A stretch of DNA of 64,000 bases from M3007 sp046329435 (GCA_046329435.1 JAXLUR010000005.1:62001-126000); one strand, 5' to 3'. Positions 26,682 through 36,173 are shown, numbered from the stretch's first letter. A program made the numbers and translations. Notes: generated from the letters alone by a model not told the origin.

Positions 26682-27440
26682 ATGTACCACCTGATTATGA
26701 CGGCTTTTCTGTTGTTTTCCGATCCCGTTTTTGTCAGTTATGGCGCCGAACACTGGCTATGGCTGGCGGCCGGCGCAGCAAGTATGATCGTCTGGATTTC
26801 ACTGGGGCTGCGACAAAAAACCGAACTGGGGCGCAGGCAGGTTGGCCTGGTAATGGGCCTGATTCCGGCCCTGATCTGGACGGCTTCTTCCATGTGGCTG
26901 GCCTTTCATATGAGCCCGCTCGACCTGACGCTGGTGTTACCTTTCCACGTCTGCTATTTTCTCAACCTGGTGCTGCCCGTCATGCTTTGGCGGCGCGATT
27001 ACTTTTTGTTCGAAATCAGCTATTTCATGGTGATGGCCGGTTGTATTCAGGCCCTGCTGACGCCCGATCTGCAAACGACCTTCCCCGATCATTTCAACGT
27101 GCGCTACTTTTTCGTGCATATCGGACTGGCACAGAGCGTATTATACGCCATTGTCGTATATCGTTTCCGGCCGACCTGGCGCAGTTTGGGCAAGTCGCTG
27201 CTTTGGACCAACATTTATTTTGTTTTTGTCGCCGGCCTCAACCTGATGCTGCATACCAATTTCATGTATCTCTGCCGCAAGCCGGCGATGCCGACCATGC
27301 TCGACCTTTTTGGCGACTGGCCGTGGTATATCCTCGGCGGCGAGGTGCTGGCCCTGGTCTTGTTTACGGTCGTTATGTTGCCCTTCGCCTTGCGGCGTCC
27401 TTCGACCCAAATCCCTTCCTCCGCCCCCCCCACACCATGA
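26682..27440 (+). CDS. TIGR02206/YwaF-like multi-pass membrane protein
   Basis: A 252-residue integral membrane protein with about seven hydrophobic segments. The pattern WLPFHVCYF-like (LVLPFHVCYFLNLVLP), followed by YFLFEISYFMVMAGCIQALLTP, matches the TIGR02206/TMEM164-like family. The function of bacterial members is not established. Start at 26682 (MYHLIMTAF); a second Met five codons later is equally possible. Its stop overlaps the next start as ATGA (27437-27440), indicating translational coupling. Confidence 0.75.
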   Translation: MYHLIMTAFLLFSDPVFVSYGAEHWLWLAAGAASMIVWISLGLRQKTELGRRQVGLVMGLIPALIWTASSMWLAFHMSPLDLTLVLPFHVCYFLNLVLPVMLWRRDYFLFEISYFMVMAGCIQALLTPDLQTTFPDHFNVRYFFVHIGLAQSVLYAIVVYRFRPTWRSLGKSLLWTNIYFVFVAGLNLMLHTNFMYLCRKPAMPTMLDLFGDWPWYILGGEVLALVLFTVVMLPFALRRPSTQIPSSAPPTP

Positions 27441-27895
27441 CCACCATTCCTGTCAGCGAGTTCAGGTTGCGCCGTTATCCGCCATTTGGCGGATACATTC
27501 TGGTACTATTCCCCAGTTTTTTTCTGTTTGCCATCGGCGGGGCGATACTAAGCAACCTGTTGCCCAGGGGTTTGCAGTGGCTGGGCTTTCCATTCTTTCC
27601 GATGTTGCCGACCTTTTTTCTGGCGTATTATCTGCAGCCGCCTTGTGAGGTTCGAACGGATGAGACGGGTATTACGGTGCACACCCTGCGGCACAGTGTA
27701 GGCTTGCGGGCAGGCGAACAATATTGGCCCTGGCCCCACCTGAGCCATTACCAATTGACCTCCAATCGCGGCATTTTTTTGCGCCTTCAGTTTGGTCCCG
27801 AGGAAGTTATTTTCGTTGGAAACGGGGCGTACCCGCTTCGCACTTTTCTGAAAACGCATTTTCCCGAGCGGGAAAAGAAGGGATTTTGGGGCTGA
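27437..27895 (+). CDS. Two-helix membrane protein with a beta-rich C-terminal domain (paralogue A)
   Basis: A 152-residue protein not tied to a named family. Two hydrophobic helices (about 20-42 and 52-70) are followed by a predicted beta-rich domain resembling the PH-like domain of YcxB-type proteins (VRTDETGITVHTLRHS, PWPHLSHYQL, FLRLQFGPEEVIFV). It ends with LRTFLKTHFPEREKKGFWG, nearly repeated at the end of the next gene product. The start overlaps the preceding stop by four bases (ATGA). The next gene (27952) is a diverged paralogue 56 bases downstream. Confidence 0.65.
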   Translation: MTTIPVSEFRLRRYPPFGGYILVLFPSFFLFAIGGAILSNLLPRGLQWLGFPFFPMLPTFFLAYYLQPPCEVRTDETGITVHTLRHSVGLRAGEQYWPWPHLSHYQLTSNRGIFLRLQFGPEEVIFVGNGAYPLRTFLKTHFPEREKKGFWG

Positions 27896-27951
27896 CAGTA
27901 ACAAACACTTGCCGGCTTTGATAACAGGGCAACTGATACAATTTCGTTCCT

Positions 27952-28440
27952 ATGGATGTTTCTACTGAGCAATTCGAAGCGAACCCTTTTCCCGAGTCGA
28001 AATTCAAGCTGACCCTCGCGCCCCGAGCGGGAAAATACATGTTGATTATCGCGTCTTTTTGGCTGATATCCGGAGTGTTGTGTGCATTTTGCGCAGCATA
28101 TTTCTTGGCTGGCAATGCGGGTTTGATATTGGTTTTTCCAATTCTGCCCCTGATACTAACCCTTTGGTTGTCCAATAAATTGATGGCAACCTGTACGGTT
28201 CGGGTGGATGAAAACGGGCTTTTCATGGATACTGCTCCCGGCAGCCTCATGATTAAATCCGGCCTGAAAAGGTGGGGCTGGGGTGAAGTTTTGCATTATA
28301 AAAAATCAATCGGGCGCTGGAGCGTGCTCATTATCCGGTGTGCCGACGAACGGCCTATGCAACTGTCCGGCAGCGAACTCGACGGCCTGTATGAATACCT
28401 GAAAACACATTTTCCCGAAAAGGAAAAAACAGGGTGGTAG
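27952..28440 (+). CDS. Two-helix membrane protein with a beta-rich C-terminal domain (paralogue B)
   Basis: A 162-residue protein of the same design as its upstream neighbour: two membrane helices (about 29-52 and 56-75), then a beta-rich domain (VRVDENGLFMDTAPGS, WGWGEVLHYKKSIGRW) and the closing motif LKTHFPEKEKTGW. Tandem duplication with divergence is the simple explanation. The gene ends 15 bases before the convergent AAA+-like gene. Role unknown. Confidence 0.65.
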   Translation: MDVSTEQFEANPFPESKFKLTLAPRAGKYMLIIASFWLISGVLCAFCAAYFLAGNAGLILVFPILPLILTLWLSNKLMATCTVRVDENGLFMDTAPGSLMIKSGLKRWGWGEVLHYKKSIGRWSVLIIRCADERPMQLSGSELDGLYEYLKTHFPEKEKTGW

Positions 28441-28455
28441 AACGGGCAACCAGCA

Positions 28456-30099
28456 TCATCCCTTCATCGCATAGGCCTGCTCTACTTTTTCGTTGAATTG
28501 TTCATAAATGTCGGAGGGGATCTTGTGCCGGATTGATTGCAGGAATTGCCTTAGTTTCAGGTATTCGTTTTCGGTGAGCACGTCGTCTTCCATGAAAGTG
28601 TTGAACAATTCGAGGAAGTTTTCGCTCACGTTGCGGGCAAATTCGATCCGTTTGACCTTGTCTTCTATAAAAGCCAGAAAATAAAGCCCTTCGGTGTAGT
28701 TGAGGCGGCGTTTGAGTACCAGCGAGTCCACTTCCTTTTTGATTTCTTCGAGCCGCCTGCCGGCCACTTCCGCGCTGATCGCCTGTTTTTCAAAACTGGA
28801 AAAAACCTGCTGGGCGCGGTCGCCGTAGCGGCGGATCAGTTGTTCGCGGCGGCGGAACACCCACCAGCCGAACAAAGCGGTCAGCAGGGCGGTCGCGGCC
28901 ACCATGGTGACCTCGACGAAGTAGCCTGTGTCGTGCAGCCACTGGATTTGCCGGGCGATAAAACTGGAGCCTGGTTCGAGGCCGTCGCAGCGGATGGTTT
29001 GGTCCAGCGGCTCAAAATCGCGCTCGGTCATCGGCCGCTCGGGGCTCATGCCATTGACGTGGCCGATGTACACTCCCTTGAGTTGCTGGCGGTCTTGCGC
29101 TGCAAAATAGTAGCGCACATTGCTGCCCTGGCCGAGTTCGAAACCTTCCGCGTAGCGGTCGTGGATAATCTGGTTGGTCTTGACGAAATAGAACAGGAAC
29201 TGGTGCTGTTGGGCTGTATCGCGCAGGGCAGCCAACTTCGCTTCTTCCTCCGGGCTGCGGGTGGTTTTGGCGGCCAGCGTGGCAGCCTGAATGCGCATCC
29301 AGGCCAGCAGTTCGCGCGGGTTGGGGCGCAGGATGTAGGGGCTGCCCAGGCGTTTATAATGTTCGGCGTTGAGTTCGATGAGCGAACCTGGCCCCAGGTG
29401 TGTGACCGAAAGCAGGTGGAAATTGGGCGGTATAGCGATCTTTTGGCCGCCGATGACGGCGGCGTCGCCGGGCGAGCTGAGCGCTTCCCAAAGAGCAGGC
29501 CCGAAAAAAGTTTCCGGATTGATCTTGTCGATGTTGTCGATCACCGCGACGAAGCGCTCGTCGGGGTGTTGGCGGCAGCGTTCCCAAAAACGGAGCAGGA
29601 GGCCGGGTTGGTAGCCGCGTCCGCTTTCTTCGCCAATGTATTTTTTATGCAATTCGAGGTCGAATTGCGGAGCGCAATCGATCTCCAGCAGGTTGTCGGG
29701 GCAGCTCATCAGCAGGCGGGCTGCATAACGCGCCTGTTTGGTTGCCTTGGTGCCCGTCACTCCCGATACGACCATCAGGGGCTGGCCGGCGGCGGCGCGG
29801 CAGAAGTCGCGAAAATTGCTCCACTCGATGGCAGAAATACTGCCCGCCGTGGCGATCCGTTGAATGGCAGTTTGCTCGCCGGGGTGGAATGGCAGGGCAT
29901 GTAATTCGCAGTAAAGTTGTTGCAGGGAGTCGGGTACGTTGGCGATCAGCACGGGCTGCTCGGCCATCAGACGGCCGGTTTCGATCCAGACCGGATCGGG
30001 GTATTGGCGCAGGCCAATCCACAGGAAAGCAGCGACAACTGGTATGGCCAGCAATCCATAAGGGCGCCGGCGGGCGGGAGGTGGTGTAATTGGTTCCAA
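28456..30099 (-). CDS. Membrane-anchored McrB-like AAA+ protein with altered Walker A
   Basis: A 547-residue protein with an N-terminal membrane anchor (14-31), an ATPase-like core (about 55-275), a second membrane span (394-415) and a charged helical/coiled-coil C-terminal tail (416-547). The core resembles the dynein/McrB-type AAA+ fold: SGVTGTKATKQA (112-123) stands where SGPPGTGKT is expected, with Ala119 at the position of the catalytic lysine. A Walker-B-like VAVIDNIDKINP (184-195) follows, then a sensor-like segment (IPPNFHLLSVTH). It may therefore bind nucleotide weakly or act as a scaffold. The two spans place the core and tail on opposite sides of a loop whose topology I cannot fix. 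Divergent from prfC. Confidence 0.6.
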   Translation of the reverse strand: MEPITPPPARRRPYGLLAIPVVAAFLWIGLRQYPDPVWIETGRLMAEQPVLIANVPDSLQQLYCELHALPFHPGEQTAIQRIATAGSISAIEWSNFRDFCRAAAGQPLMVVSGVTGTKATKQARYAARLLMSCPDNLLEIDCAPQFDLELHKKYIGEESGRGYQPGLLLRFWERCRQHPDERFVAVIDNIDKINPETFFGPALWEALSSPGDAAVIGGQKIAIPPNFHLLSVTHLGPGSLIELNAEHYKRLGSPYILRPNPRELLAWMRIQAATLAAKTTRSPEEEAKLAALRDTAQQHQFLFYFVKTNQIIHDRYAEGFELGQGSNVRYYFAAQDRQQLKGVYIGHVNGMSPERPMTERDFEPLDQTIRCDGLEPGSSFIARQIQWLHDTGYFVEVTMVAATALLTALFGWWVFRRREQLIRRYGDRAQQVFSSFEKQAISAEVAGRRLEEIKKEVDSLVLKRRLNYTEGLYFLAFIEDKVKRIEFARNVSENFLELFNTFMEDDVLTENEYLKLRQFLQSIRHKIPSDIYEQFNEKVEQAYAMKG

Positions 30100-30122
30100 A
30101 CGGATTAAATGTTTTTATGCCA

Positions 30123-30130
30123 CAAAAATA
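30123..30130 (-). promoter_or_regulatory. -7 element (TATTTTTG) for the AAA+-like gene
   Basis: TATTTTTG on the minus strand fits TAnnTTTG and lies 24 bases upstream of the start at 30099, in the divergent region shared with prfC. Confidence 0.4.
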
Positions 30131-30183
30131 GGGCAGCCCGGGGCAAATACTTTCACTTGCGCTTCAATTCGTGCCGATATGCC

Positions 30184-30191
30184 TACTTTTG
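30184..30191 (+). promoter_or_regulatory. -7 element (TACTTTTG) for prfC
   Basis: TACTTTTG fits the consensus; a TTG at 30157-30159 is a possible -33 element, though 24 bases away. Transcription from here would begin after the upstream TTG-initiated frame at 30171, supporting the GTG start at 30231. Confidence 0.5.
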
Positions 30192-30230
30192 CGGCCGCTT
30201 TTAACAGTAATTTTCAAGATTCTTCCAATC

Positions 30231-31814
30231 GTGTCCGATTTTCATTCCGAGCTCCGCCGCCGCCGCACTTTCGCCATCGTTGCTCACCCCGACGCCGGGA
30301 AAACGACCCTGACAGAAAAACTGCTGCTTTTCGGCGGCGCCATCCAGACCGCTGGCGCGGTAAAGAGCAATAAAATCAAAAAAAGTACAGTGTCGGACTT
30401 TATGGAGATCGAGCGCCAGCGCGGTATCTCCGTAAGCACCTCTGTCATGGGTTTTGAATACCGCGATCTGCAAATCAACATCCTCGACACACCCGGTCAC
30501 GAAGATTTTGCCGAAGATACCTACCGCACCCTCACGGCCGTCGACTCCGCAATCGTGGTCGTCGATGTGGCCAAAGGCGTCGAAACCCAGACCGAAAAAC
30601 TGACCAAGGTGTGCCGTATGCGCGACACGCCGATCATCTTTTTTGTCAACAAACTCGACCGCGAAGGCCTCGACGCTTTCGACCTCCTCGACGAAATAGA
30701 GCAAAAACTGAACGTGCGCGTACGGCCGCTTTCCTGGCCCATCGGCATGGGGCAGCGCTTCAAAGGGGTGTACAACCTTTATGAAAAAAAACTGGTGTTG
30801 TTCAATCCGCACGGCAAACAGGAAGAAGGCGACCTGATCGTGTTCGAAGACCTTTCCAACCACGCACTCGAACAACACATCGGCGAATCGGCCGCCCGCA
30901 CCCTGCGCGAAGAAGTGGAGGTTGTGGAAACGGTGTACCCCGATTTTAAAAAAGAAGATTACCTGGCCGGCAAGATATGTCCGGTGTTTTTTGGCTCTGC
31001 CGTGAATAATTTCGGGGTGAAAGAGTTGCTCGATTGTTTTGTGGAAATTGCGCCCACGCCCCTGGCCCGCGATACCGAAGAACGCCGCATCGAGCCTGAA
31101 GAAAGCAAAATGACGGGTTTCGTGTTCAAGATTTTTGCCAACATGGACCCCAAACACCGCGACCGTATCGCCTTTCTGCGCATCTGTTCGGGCAAATTCG
31201 AGCGCAACAAAAACTATCGGCACATCCGGCTCGAGCGCGAATTCAAGTTTCCCAACCCGACCATGTTCATGGCCTCGCGCAAAACCCTGCTCGAGGAAGC
31301 CTATCCCGGCGATGTGGTCGGCTTGTACGACTCGGGCAATTTCAAAATCGGCGACACGCTGACCGAAGGCGAAATCCTGCATTTCAAAGGCATTCCCTCT
31401 TTCTCGCCCGAACAGTTCCGTTATGTGGAAAATGCCGACCCGCTCAAACAAAAACAATTTGCCAAGGGCCTCGAACAGCTGATGGACGAAGGGGTGGCCC
31501 AGATGTTTGTCCGTCAAAGCGACGGCCGGCGCATTATCGGCACGGTTGGGCAACTCCAGTTCGAAGTCATCCAGCACCGCCTCGAATCGGAATACGGCGC
31601 CAAATGCCGTTACGAGCCGGTCAATCTGCACAAAGCCTGCTGGGTCAGCAGCGACGACCCCAAAGCCCTGCAGGAATTCCTCGACCGCCGCAAACGCGAC
31701 ATCGCCAGAGACAACGACGACAACCTCGTATTTCTCGCCGAAACAGCCTGGACGCTCCAGACGGTTCAGGAAAATTTCCCGAAGGTGACGTTCCGTTTTA
31801 CATCGGAAAAATAA
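30231..31814 (+). CDS. prfC: Peptide chain release factor 3
   Basis: A translational GTPase that recycles RF1/RF2 after termination. G1 is AHPDAGKTT, G3 is DTPGHEDF, G4 is NKLD, and the switch region has RQRGISVSTSVM, which marks RF3 rather than EF-G. The GTG start at 30231 gives 527 residues, the usual length; upstream residues in the open frame look non-coding and overlap the promoter. The C-terminal domain ends AETAWTLQTVQENFP, conserved in RF3. Monocistronic. Confidence 0.95.
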   Translation: MSDFHSELRRRRTFAIVAHPDAGKTTLTEKLLLFGGAIQTAGAVKSNKIKKSTVSDFMEIERQRGISVSTSVMGFEYRDLQINILDTPGHEDFAEDTYRTLTAVDSAIVVVDVAKGVETQTEKLTKVCRMRDTPIIFFVNKLDREGLDAFDLLDEIEQKLNVRVRPLSWPIGMGQRFKGVYNLYEKKLVLFNPHGKQEEGDLIVFEDLSNHALEQHIGESAARTLREEVEVVETVYPDFKKEDYLAGKICPVFFGSAVNNFGVKELLDCFVEIAPTPLARDTEERRIEPEESKMTGFVFKIFANMDPKHRDRIAFLRICSGKFERNKNYRHIRLEREFKFPNPTMFMASRKTLLEEAYPGDVVGLYDSGNFKIGDTLTEGEILHFKGIPSFSPEQFRYVENADPLKQKQFAKGLEQLMDEGVAQMFVRQSDGRRIIGTVGQLQFEVIQHRLESEYGAKCRYEPVNLHKACWVSSDDPKALQEFLDRRKRDIARDNDDNLVFLAETAWTLQTVQENFPKVTFRFTSEK

Positions 31815-32033
31815 GAAGCAAGGCGTTGATCAGCCTGCGCCGTTTCCTCAGGAGTTATGCAGGATCAGAGCAGGTGTCATATATGTTATGCCGCGATGCG
31901 GCAGCTTGATACAGATGCCGGATTTTCGGGGGATCGTAGATTGTTCCCCAACATATTGACACCTGAGCACACACCACATCGCGGCACAATGAATCAGTCA
32001 ATCCCCGAAATTCGGATTGATTCCATGTGGCCT

Positions 32034-35000
32034 TTAATTTTCTATTTTCAATATTTTAATCTCCACCCGCTGATTCATCTTTCTGCCTTCGGCAGTTGAG
32101 TTGGATGCAATGGGTTTGCGTTTGCCATAGCCTTTGTAAGCAACGCGCTGCGGGGCAATACCTTTTGCAATCAGGTAGTCGGCCACCGATTTGGCTCGGG
32201 CAGTGGAAAGGCGGTCGCAAAATTCGTCGGGAGGGGTGCTGTTGGTATGCCCGCCGATTTCGATCACGATGCCGCCGTTTTCAGAAAGAAAATCGTAGAG
32301 CTCGTTGAGTACGGGCAGGCAGGATTCATTGATGCTCGAGCTGTCGGCTTCGAAGCGCAGTTGCTCCATCCGTATCGTCTGGCCGCTTTGGAGCTGGCCT
32401 GCGGTAAGCGCGGGCAGGATACGTTGTTTGACTTCCACGTCGGCTTTCAGCGTGCAGCCATTGGCGTCGGTAGCGGTGACGTGGTGGATACCCATACCGA
32501 GTTTTTGGGTTTGGGCGCTCGTTTCGCCATTGTCCCAGGCATAGTTGATGGCGCCTGTGCCGCCTGTCGCTTTGACGAGTACCCGGCCGTCGTTGCTGCG
32601 GTCGGTCGTCGCTCCGATGTTGCGTACGACTTCAAGGCTGAGTGCTGCTGGCGCCTTGATGCTGGCGGTGGCGGTTTGGGTTTTGCCCTGTGCGTCGGTG
32701 ACGGTCAGCTGGTAGTCGCCTGCCGGTACGCCCGTGGGTGCAGCGCCTTGCAGCGCAGGGCTGTTCCAGTTGAACTGGAAGGGGCCTTTGCCGCCGCTGA
32801 TATTGACTTTCAGCCCTGCAGTTTCACTGGCGCATTTGATTTTGCCCTGCACTTCCACCTGAACGGCAAGCGGAAGGATGTTTTCAGACAAATCAAATGT
32901 GGCCAGGGCTGTGCAGCCGTTGGCATCCGTTGCCGTCACGACATGTTTACCAGGGCCGAGCCGCACGGCATTGGCGGTGGACTCGCCGTTGTCCCAGGCA
33001 AAAATGTAGGGGCTGGTGCCGCCGCGGGGCTGGGCCACGGCCTTGCCGTCGGAGTTGCCGGCACTGGCCGGACTTTGTACCGTGGCGATAAGGCTCATGG
33101 AAGCGGGTTGCACGACGCTGATTTTGGCTGTAGCGGTCTTGCCGCTGGCGTCGCTGACGGTCAGCTGATAGTCGCCCGCGATGACGTTGGCGGGTTGGTC
33201 GCCGCTGAGTGTGGAGGCATTCCAACTGTACTGGAAGGGGGCTTTTCCGCCGGCTACTGTGGCTTTCAGGCTGGTTTTATCGCCTGCACATTTGATTTTA
33301 CCGGTTTCTTCAATGACAACGCTCAGAGGAAGGATGTTCTCCGAAATATCGACCGAGGCCGTGGCGCTGCAGCCGTTGGCATCGGCAACGGTGACGGTAT
33401 GCTTGCCGGGTGTAAGTTTGGTTGCAGAAGCAGCATTTTCGCCGTTATCCCACTGGTAGGAGAACTTGCCCGAACCGCCGTTGGCCGAAGCCGTGGCTTT
33501 GCCGTTGCTGCCTCCAGTGCTGGCTGCCGCCGTGGCCTGGGCGCTGGCAGTTAGCGGGTCGGGTGATTTTACCGTTGCAGATGCGGTCTGCGTATTGCCT
33601 GCAGCGTCGGTCACGGTCAGCTGGTAGTTGCCGGCTGCGACGCCGGAAGGCTGTTCGCCATTGAGGGCTGCATTGTTCCAGGCATATTTGAACGGAGCTT
33701 TGCCGCCTTTTACCACTGCTTTCAAACTCGTTTTATCGCCGCTGCACTTGATGGCTTCGGGTTGTTCGACGCTGACCGCCAGGGGCAGGATATTTTCCGG
33801 CACCTCGCCGCCGAACATAGCTTTGCAGCCGTTTTCGTCGCTTACGGTCACCCAGTGCATGCCGGGGGTGAGTTTGGTTGCCGTGGGAGTGGACTCGCCG
33901 TTGTCCCATGCATAGTTGTATTTGCCGGTGCCGCCTTTGGCTTTGACGGTCATTTTGCCGTCGCTGCCGCCGGTACTGGCTGCTGTGACCACCTCGCCGA
34001 CCGCCACCAGCAGGTCGGGTTCTTTCAAAGTGTATTCGGTTGTAGCCGAACCGCCTGCCGCGTCGGTGACGGTGAGTTTGTACGTGCCGCTCGCCACGCC
34101 GCCGGGCTGATCGCCGCTGAGCGATGCATTGCTCCAGGTGTATTTAAAGGGCGCTTTGCCGCCGTTTACGGTGACTTTCAGGCCGGTTTTTTCACTTTGA
34201 CATTTGATTTTTTCTGTTTCGGCGATGCTGACATTGAGGGGGAGGATGTTTTCCGTTACTTTAAAAACAAACCCTGCATTGCAGCCATTGGCGTCGGTCA
34301 CTTTCAGCGAATGATCGCCAGCGCCCAGCGCGGCCGCCGAAGGGCTGCTTTCGCCCGTGTCCCACTGGTAAATGTAGGGCGGTGTGCCGCCGCGCACCTG
34401 GGCGCCGGCCTTGCCATCGGCTTTGCCGGTGGAGGCTGGCGCCTGCACGGTCACCTGTACGAGGAGTAGTTCGGGATCGGTTATTTTGATGAGTTCCGAT
34501 GCCGTTGTGCCGGTCGCATCGGTGACGGTGAGTTGATATTCGCCACGCGGCACGTTGGCGGGTTGGTCGCCCGAAAACCCCGGATTGCTCCAGGCGTATT
34601 TGTAGGGTGGTTTGCCGCCTGTTACGGTCGCTTTCAGGCTGGTGGTGGCGTTGTTGCACTTGATTTTTTCTGTCTCGGCAATTTTGACCTCAAGGGTGGC
34701 GAGTTTCTGGCTGATTGTGACGGTAGCGGTAGCCGTGCAGCCGCGCGAATCCGTGACGGTCACATGGTGCACGCCTTCACCCAGTTTTTTGGCGCTGGCG
34801 CCGGTCTCGCCGTTATCCCATTTATAGGAATAACTGCCACTTCCGCCGCTGGCTTTCACTTCGGCCAGGCCGTCGTTTTTGCCCGGTCCGCTTTCCGGCT
34901 GTTTCGACTCTGGGTTGAGGCTGATCACCGGGTCGGCCAGGGTGGTTTTGGCTGTTTTGGTTTTGCCCGAAGCATCCGTCACCGTGACGGAGTAGGCGCC

Positions 35001-36071
35001 GGCCGCGAGGTTTTGCGGCGCTTCGCCGCTCACGCCGGCGGCCGACCATTCGTACGTGAACGGCGCTTTGCCGCCGCTGACTTTGACACGGAGGGCGCCG
35101 TCTTTGCCCGTGCCGCCGCAGTTGAGTTCTTTTTCGGTTAAAATATTGACAGTCAGGGAAGAAGCTTTGTCGATGACGTACAGGCCTTTATCGTCGGTGC
35201 CAATCCAGATGGCGCCGTCCTGGTCGGCGGCAATACAGCGGCCGTATTGGCTGGTATAGTCTTCGGGGCCGCTGAACGTTTCGAACTCGTCGGTCAGCAG
35301 GCTGAGGCGGGTGACGATGGCGGAGAGCATCCACAGGTTGCCCTGGGCATCGATGTCGAAATCGATGGGGTCGCTTTCCACGGCATTGTCGGGAATGGGG
35401 ATGGCTTTTACTTTTTCGCCGCGTTCGACAATCCAGAATTCGCCGTCGGCCAGCACGTACAGGTCGGCGCCAGATTCGCGTATGCGGGCCACGTCGTAGC
35501 CCTGCAATTCGCCGCGCCATTTGCCGGGCGTACCGATCATCATGCCATCGCGGGAGGCGATCCACAGGCGGCCGGTTTTGTCCTGGTAAATGTTGTTGAT
35601 CTCGTTGCTGCGCAGTTTGGAATTGGACGTATTGAACTGTGCCACCCGGCTGAGCGCGGGTTGGGTTTTGAGTTGCAGCAGGCCGGCTTCTTTGGTGCCC
35701 AGCCAGAGAAAATCATTGGTCGCATCATAAAAAGCGGCCGTGACGGTGACCGGGCTGTTGAGGATCAGGTTAAGCGTCTCGTCGGTCCAGCGCACATCGG
35801 CATTGCCGCCGGGGTAGAGCAGGGCCGAGCGCTCGCCCGCGCCCAGCGCAACCGGGGCGCCCAGATCGCAGGCGCGCACCTGGGAAAGCGCGCGGGCAGA
35901 AGCGACCCATTTGGAGTTGTCTGCGTCAACATGAATGTTGCGAACGGCCCGGGATTTGTCAACCGCAGCGCAGCGGTTGACCTGAAGGCCGGCTTTTTGA
36001 GCGAACAGGTTTTGCGAAAAAACAAAGGCCAACAGCAGGAGGGCTGTCGGACGGAAAGAGAAAAATTTCAT
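32034..36071 (-). CDS. Propeller / SprB-like repeat / OmpA surface protein
   Basis: A 1345-residue protein with a signal peptide (ends NLFAQ). An N-terminal part (about 40-300) has propeller-type repeats (WLGTKEAGLLQL, LWIASRDGM, IWIGTDDKGLYVID) as in two-component-regulator propellers. The middle (about 307-1215) is built of six pairs of alternating 70-80-residue repeats: type A (IKC...GGKAPFKYAW...YQLTVTDA) and type B (GGSGKFSYQWDNGE...HTVTVADANGC...ENILPL), period about 152 residues. The C-terminal OmpA domain (about 1230-1345; IEIGGHTNSTPPDEFCDRLS and GYGKRKPI) should bind peptidoglycan. There is no T9SS sorting domain. It probably reaches from the cell wall through or to the outer membrane; partner unknown. 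Confidence 0.8.
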   Translation of the reverse strand: MKFFSFRPTALLLLAFVFSQNLFAQKAGLQVNRCAAVDKSRAVRNIHVDADNSKWVASARALSQVRACDLGAPVALGAGERSALLYPGGNADVRWTDETLNLILNSPVTVTAAFYDATNDFLWLGTKEAGLLQLKTQPALSRVAQFNTSNSKLRSNEINNIYQDKTGRLWIASRDGMMIGTPGKWRGELQGYDVARIRESGADLYVLADGEFWIVERGEKVKAIPIPDNAVESDPIDFDIDAQGNLWMLSAIVTRLSLLTDEFETFSGPEDYTSQYGRCIAADQDGAIWIGTDDKGLYVIDKASSLTVNILTEKELNCGGTGKDGALRVKVSGGKAPFTYEWSAAGVSGEAPQNLAAGAYSVTVTDASGKTKTAKTTLADPVISLNPESKQPESGPGKNDGLAEVKASGGSGSYSYKWDNGETGASAKKLGEGVHHVTVTDSRGCTATATVTISQKLATLEVKIAETEKIKCNNATTSLKATVTGGKPPYKYAWSNPGFSGDQPANVPRGEYQLTVTDATGTTASELIKITDPELLLVQVTVQAPASTGKADGKAGAQVRGGTPPYIYQWDTGESSPSAAALGAGDHSLKVTDANGCNAGFVFKVTENILPLNVSIAETEKIKCQSEKTGLKVTVNGGKAPFKYTWSNASLSGDQPGGVASGTYKLTVTDAAGGSATTEYTLKEPDLLVAVGEVVTAASTGGSDGKMTVKAKGGTGKYNYAWDNGESTPTATKLTPGMHWVTVSDENGCKAMFGGEVPENILPLAVSVEQPEAIKCSGDKTSLKAVVKGGKAPFKYAWNNAALNGEQPSGVAAGNYQLTVTDAAGNTQTASATVKSPDPLTASAQATAAASTGGSNGKATASANGGSGKFSYQWDNGENAASATKLTPGKHTVTVADANGCSATASVDISENILPLSVVIEETGKIKCAGDKTSLKATVAGGKAPFQYSWNASTLSGDQPANVIAGDYQLTVSDASGKTATAKISVVQPASMSLIATVQSPASAGNSDGKAVAQPRGGTSPYIFAWDNGESTANAVRLGPGKHVVTATDANGCTALATFDLSENILPLAVQVEVQGKIKCASETAGLKVNISGGKGPFQFNWNSPALQGAAPTGVPAGDYQLTVTDAQGKTQTATASIKAPAALSLEVVRNIGATTDRSNDGRVLVKATGGTGAINYAWDNGETSAQTQKLGMGIHHVTATDANGCTLKADVEVKQRILPALTAGQLQSGQTIRMEQLRFEADSSSINESCLPVLNELYDFLSENGGIVIEIGGHTNSTPPDEFCDRLSTARAKSVADYLIAKGIAPQRVAYKGYGKRKPIASNSTAEGRKMNQRVEIKILKIEN
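32430..35150 (-). repeat. Twelve SprB-like coding repeats in six A/B pairs
   Basis: Within the propeller/OmpA gene the sequence repeats with a period of about 456 bases. The codons for ENILPL recur near 34242, 33786, 33331 and 32873. Each unit holds one type A and one type B domain. The even alternation suggests growth by duplication of the pair. Confidence 0.75.
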
Positions 36072-36165
36072 GGTGGGAAATGCCTGCTGGTAATTTTTAC
36101 AGGTAAAATAAACGGTTTTTGAACGGGGGAATTATGTCGCGGGGCGTTTTGACGCTATTTCCACA

Positions 36166-36173
36166 CAAAGGTA
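36166..36173 (-). promoter_or_regulatory. -7 element (TACCTTTG) for the propeller/OmpA gene
   Basis: TACCTTTG on the minus strand matches the consensus exactly and lies 95 bases before the start at 36071, implying an untranslated leader of about 85-90 bases. Confidence 0.45.
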
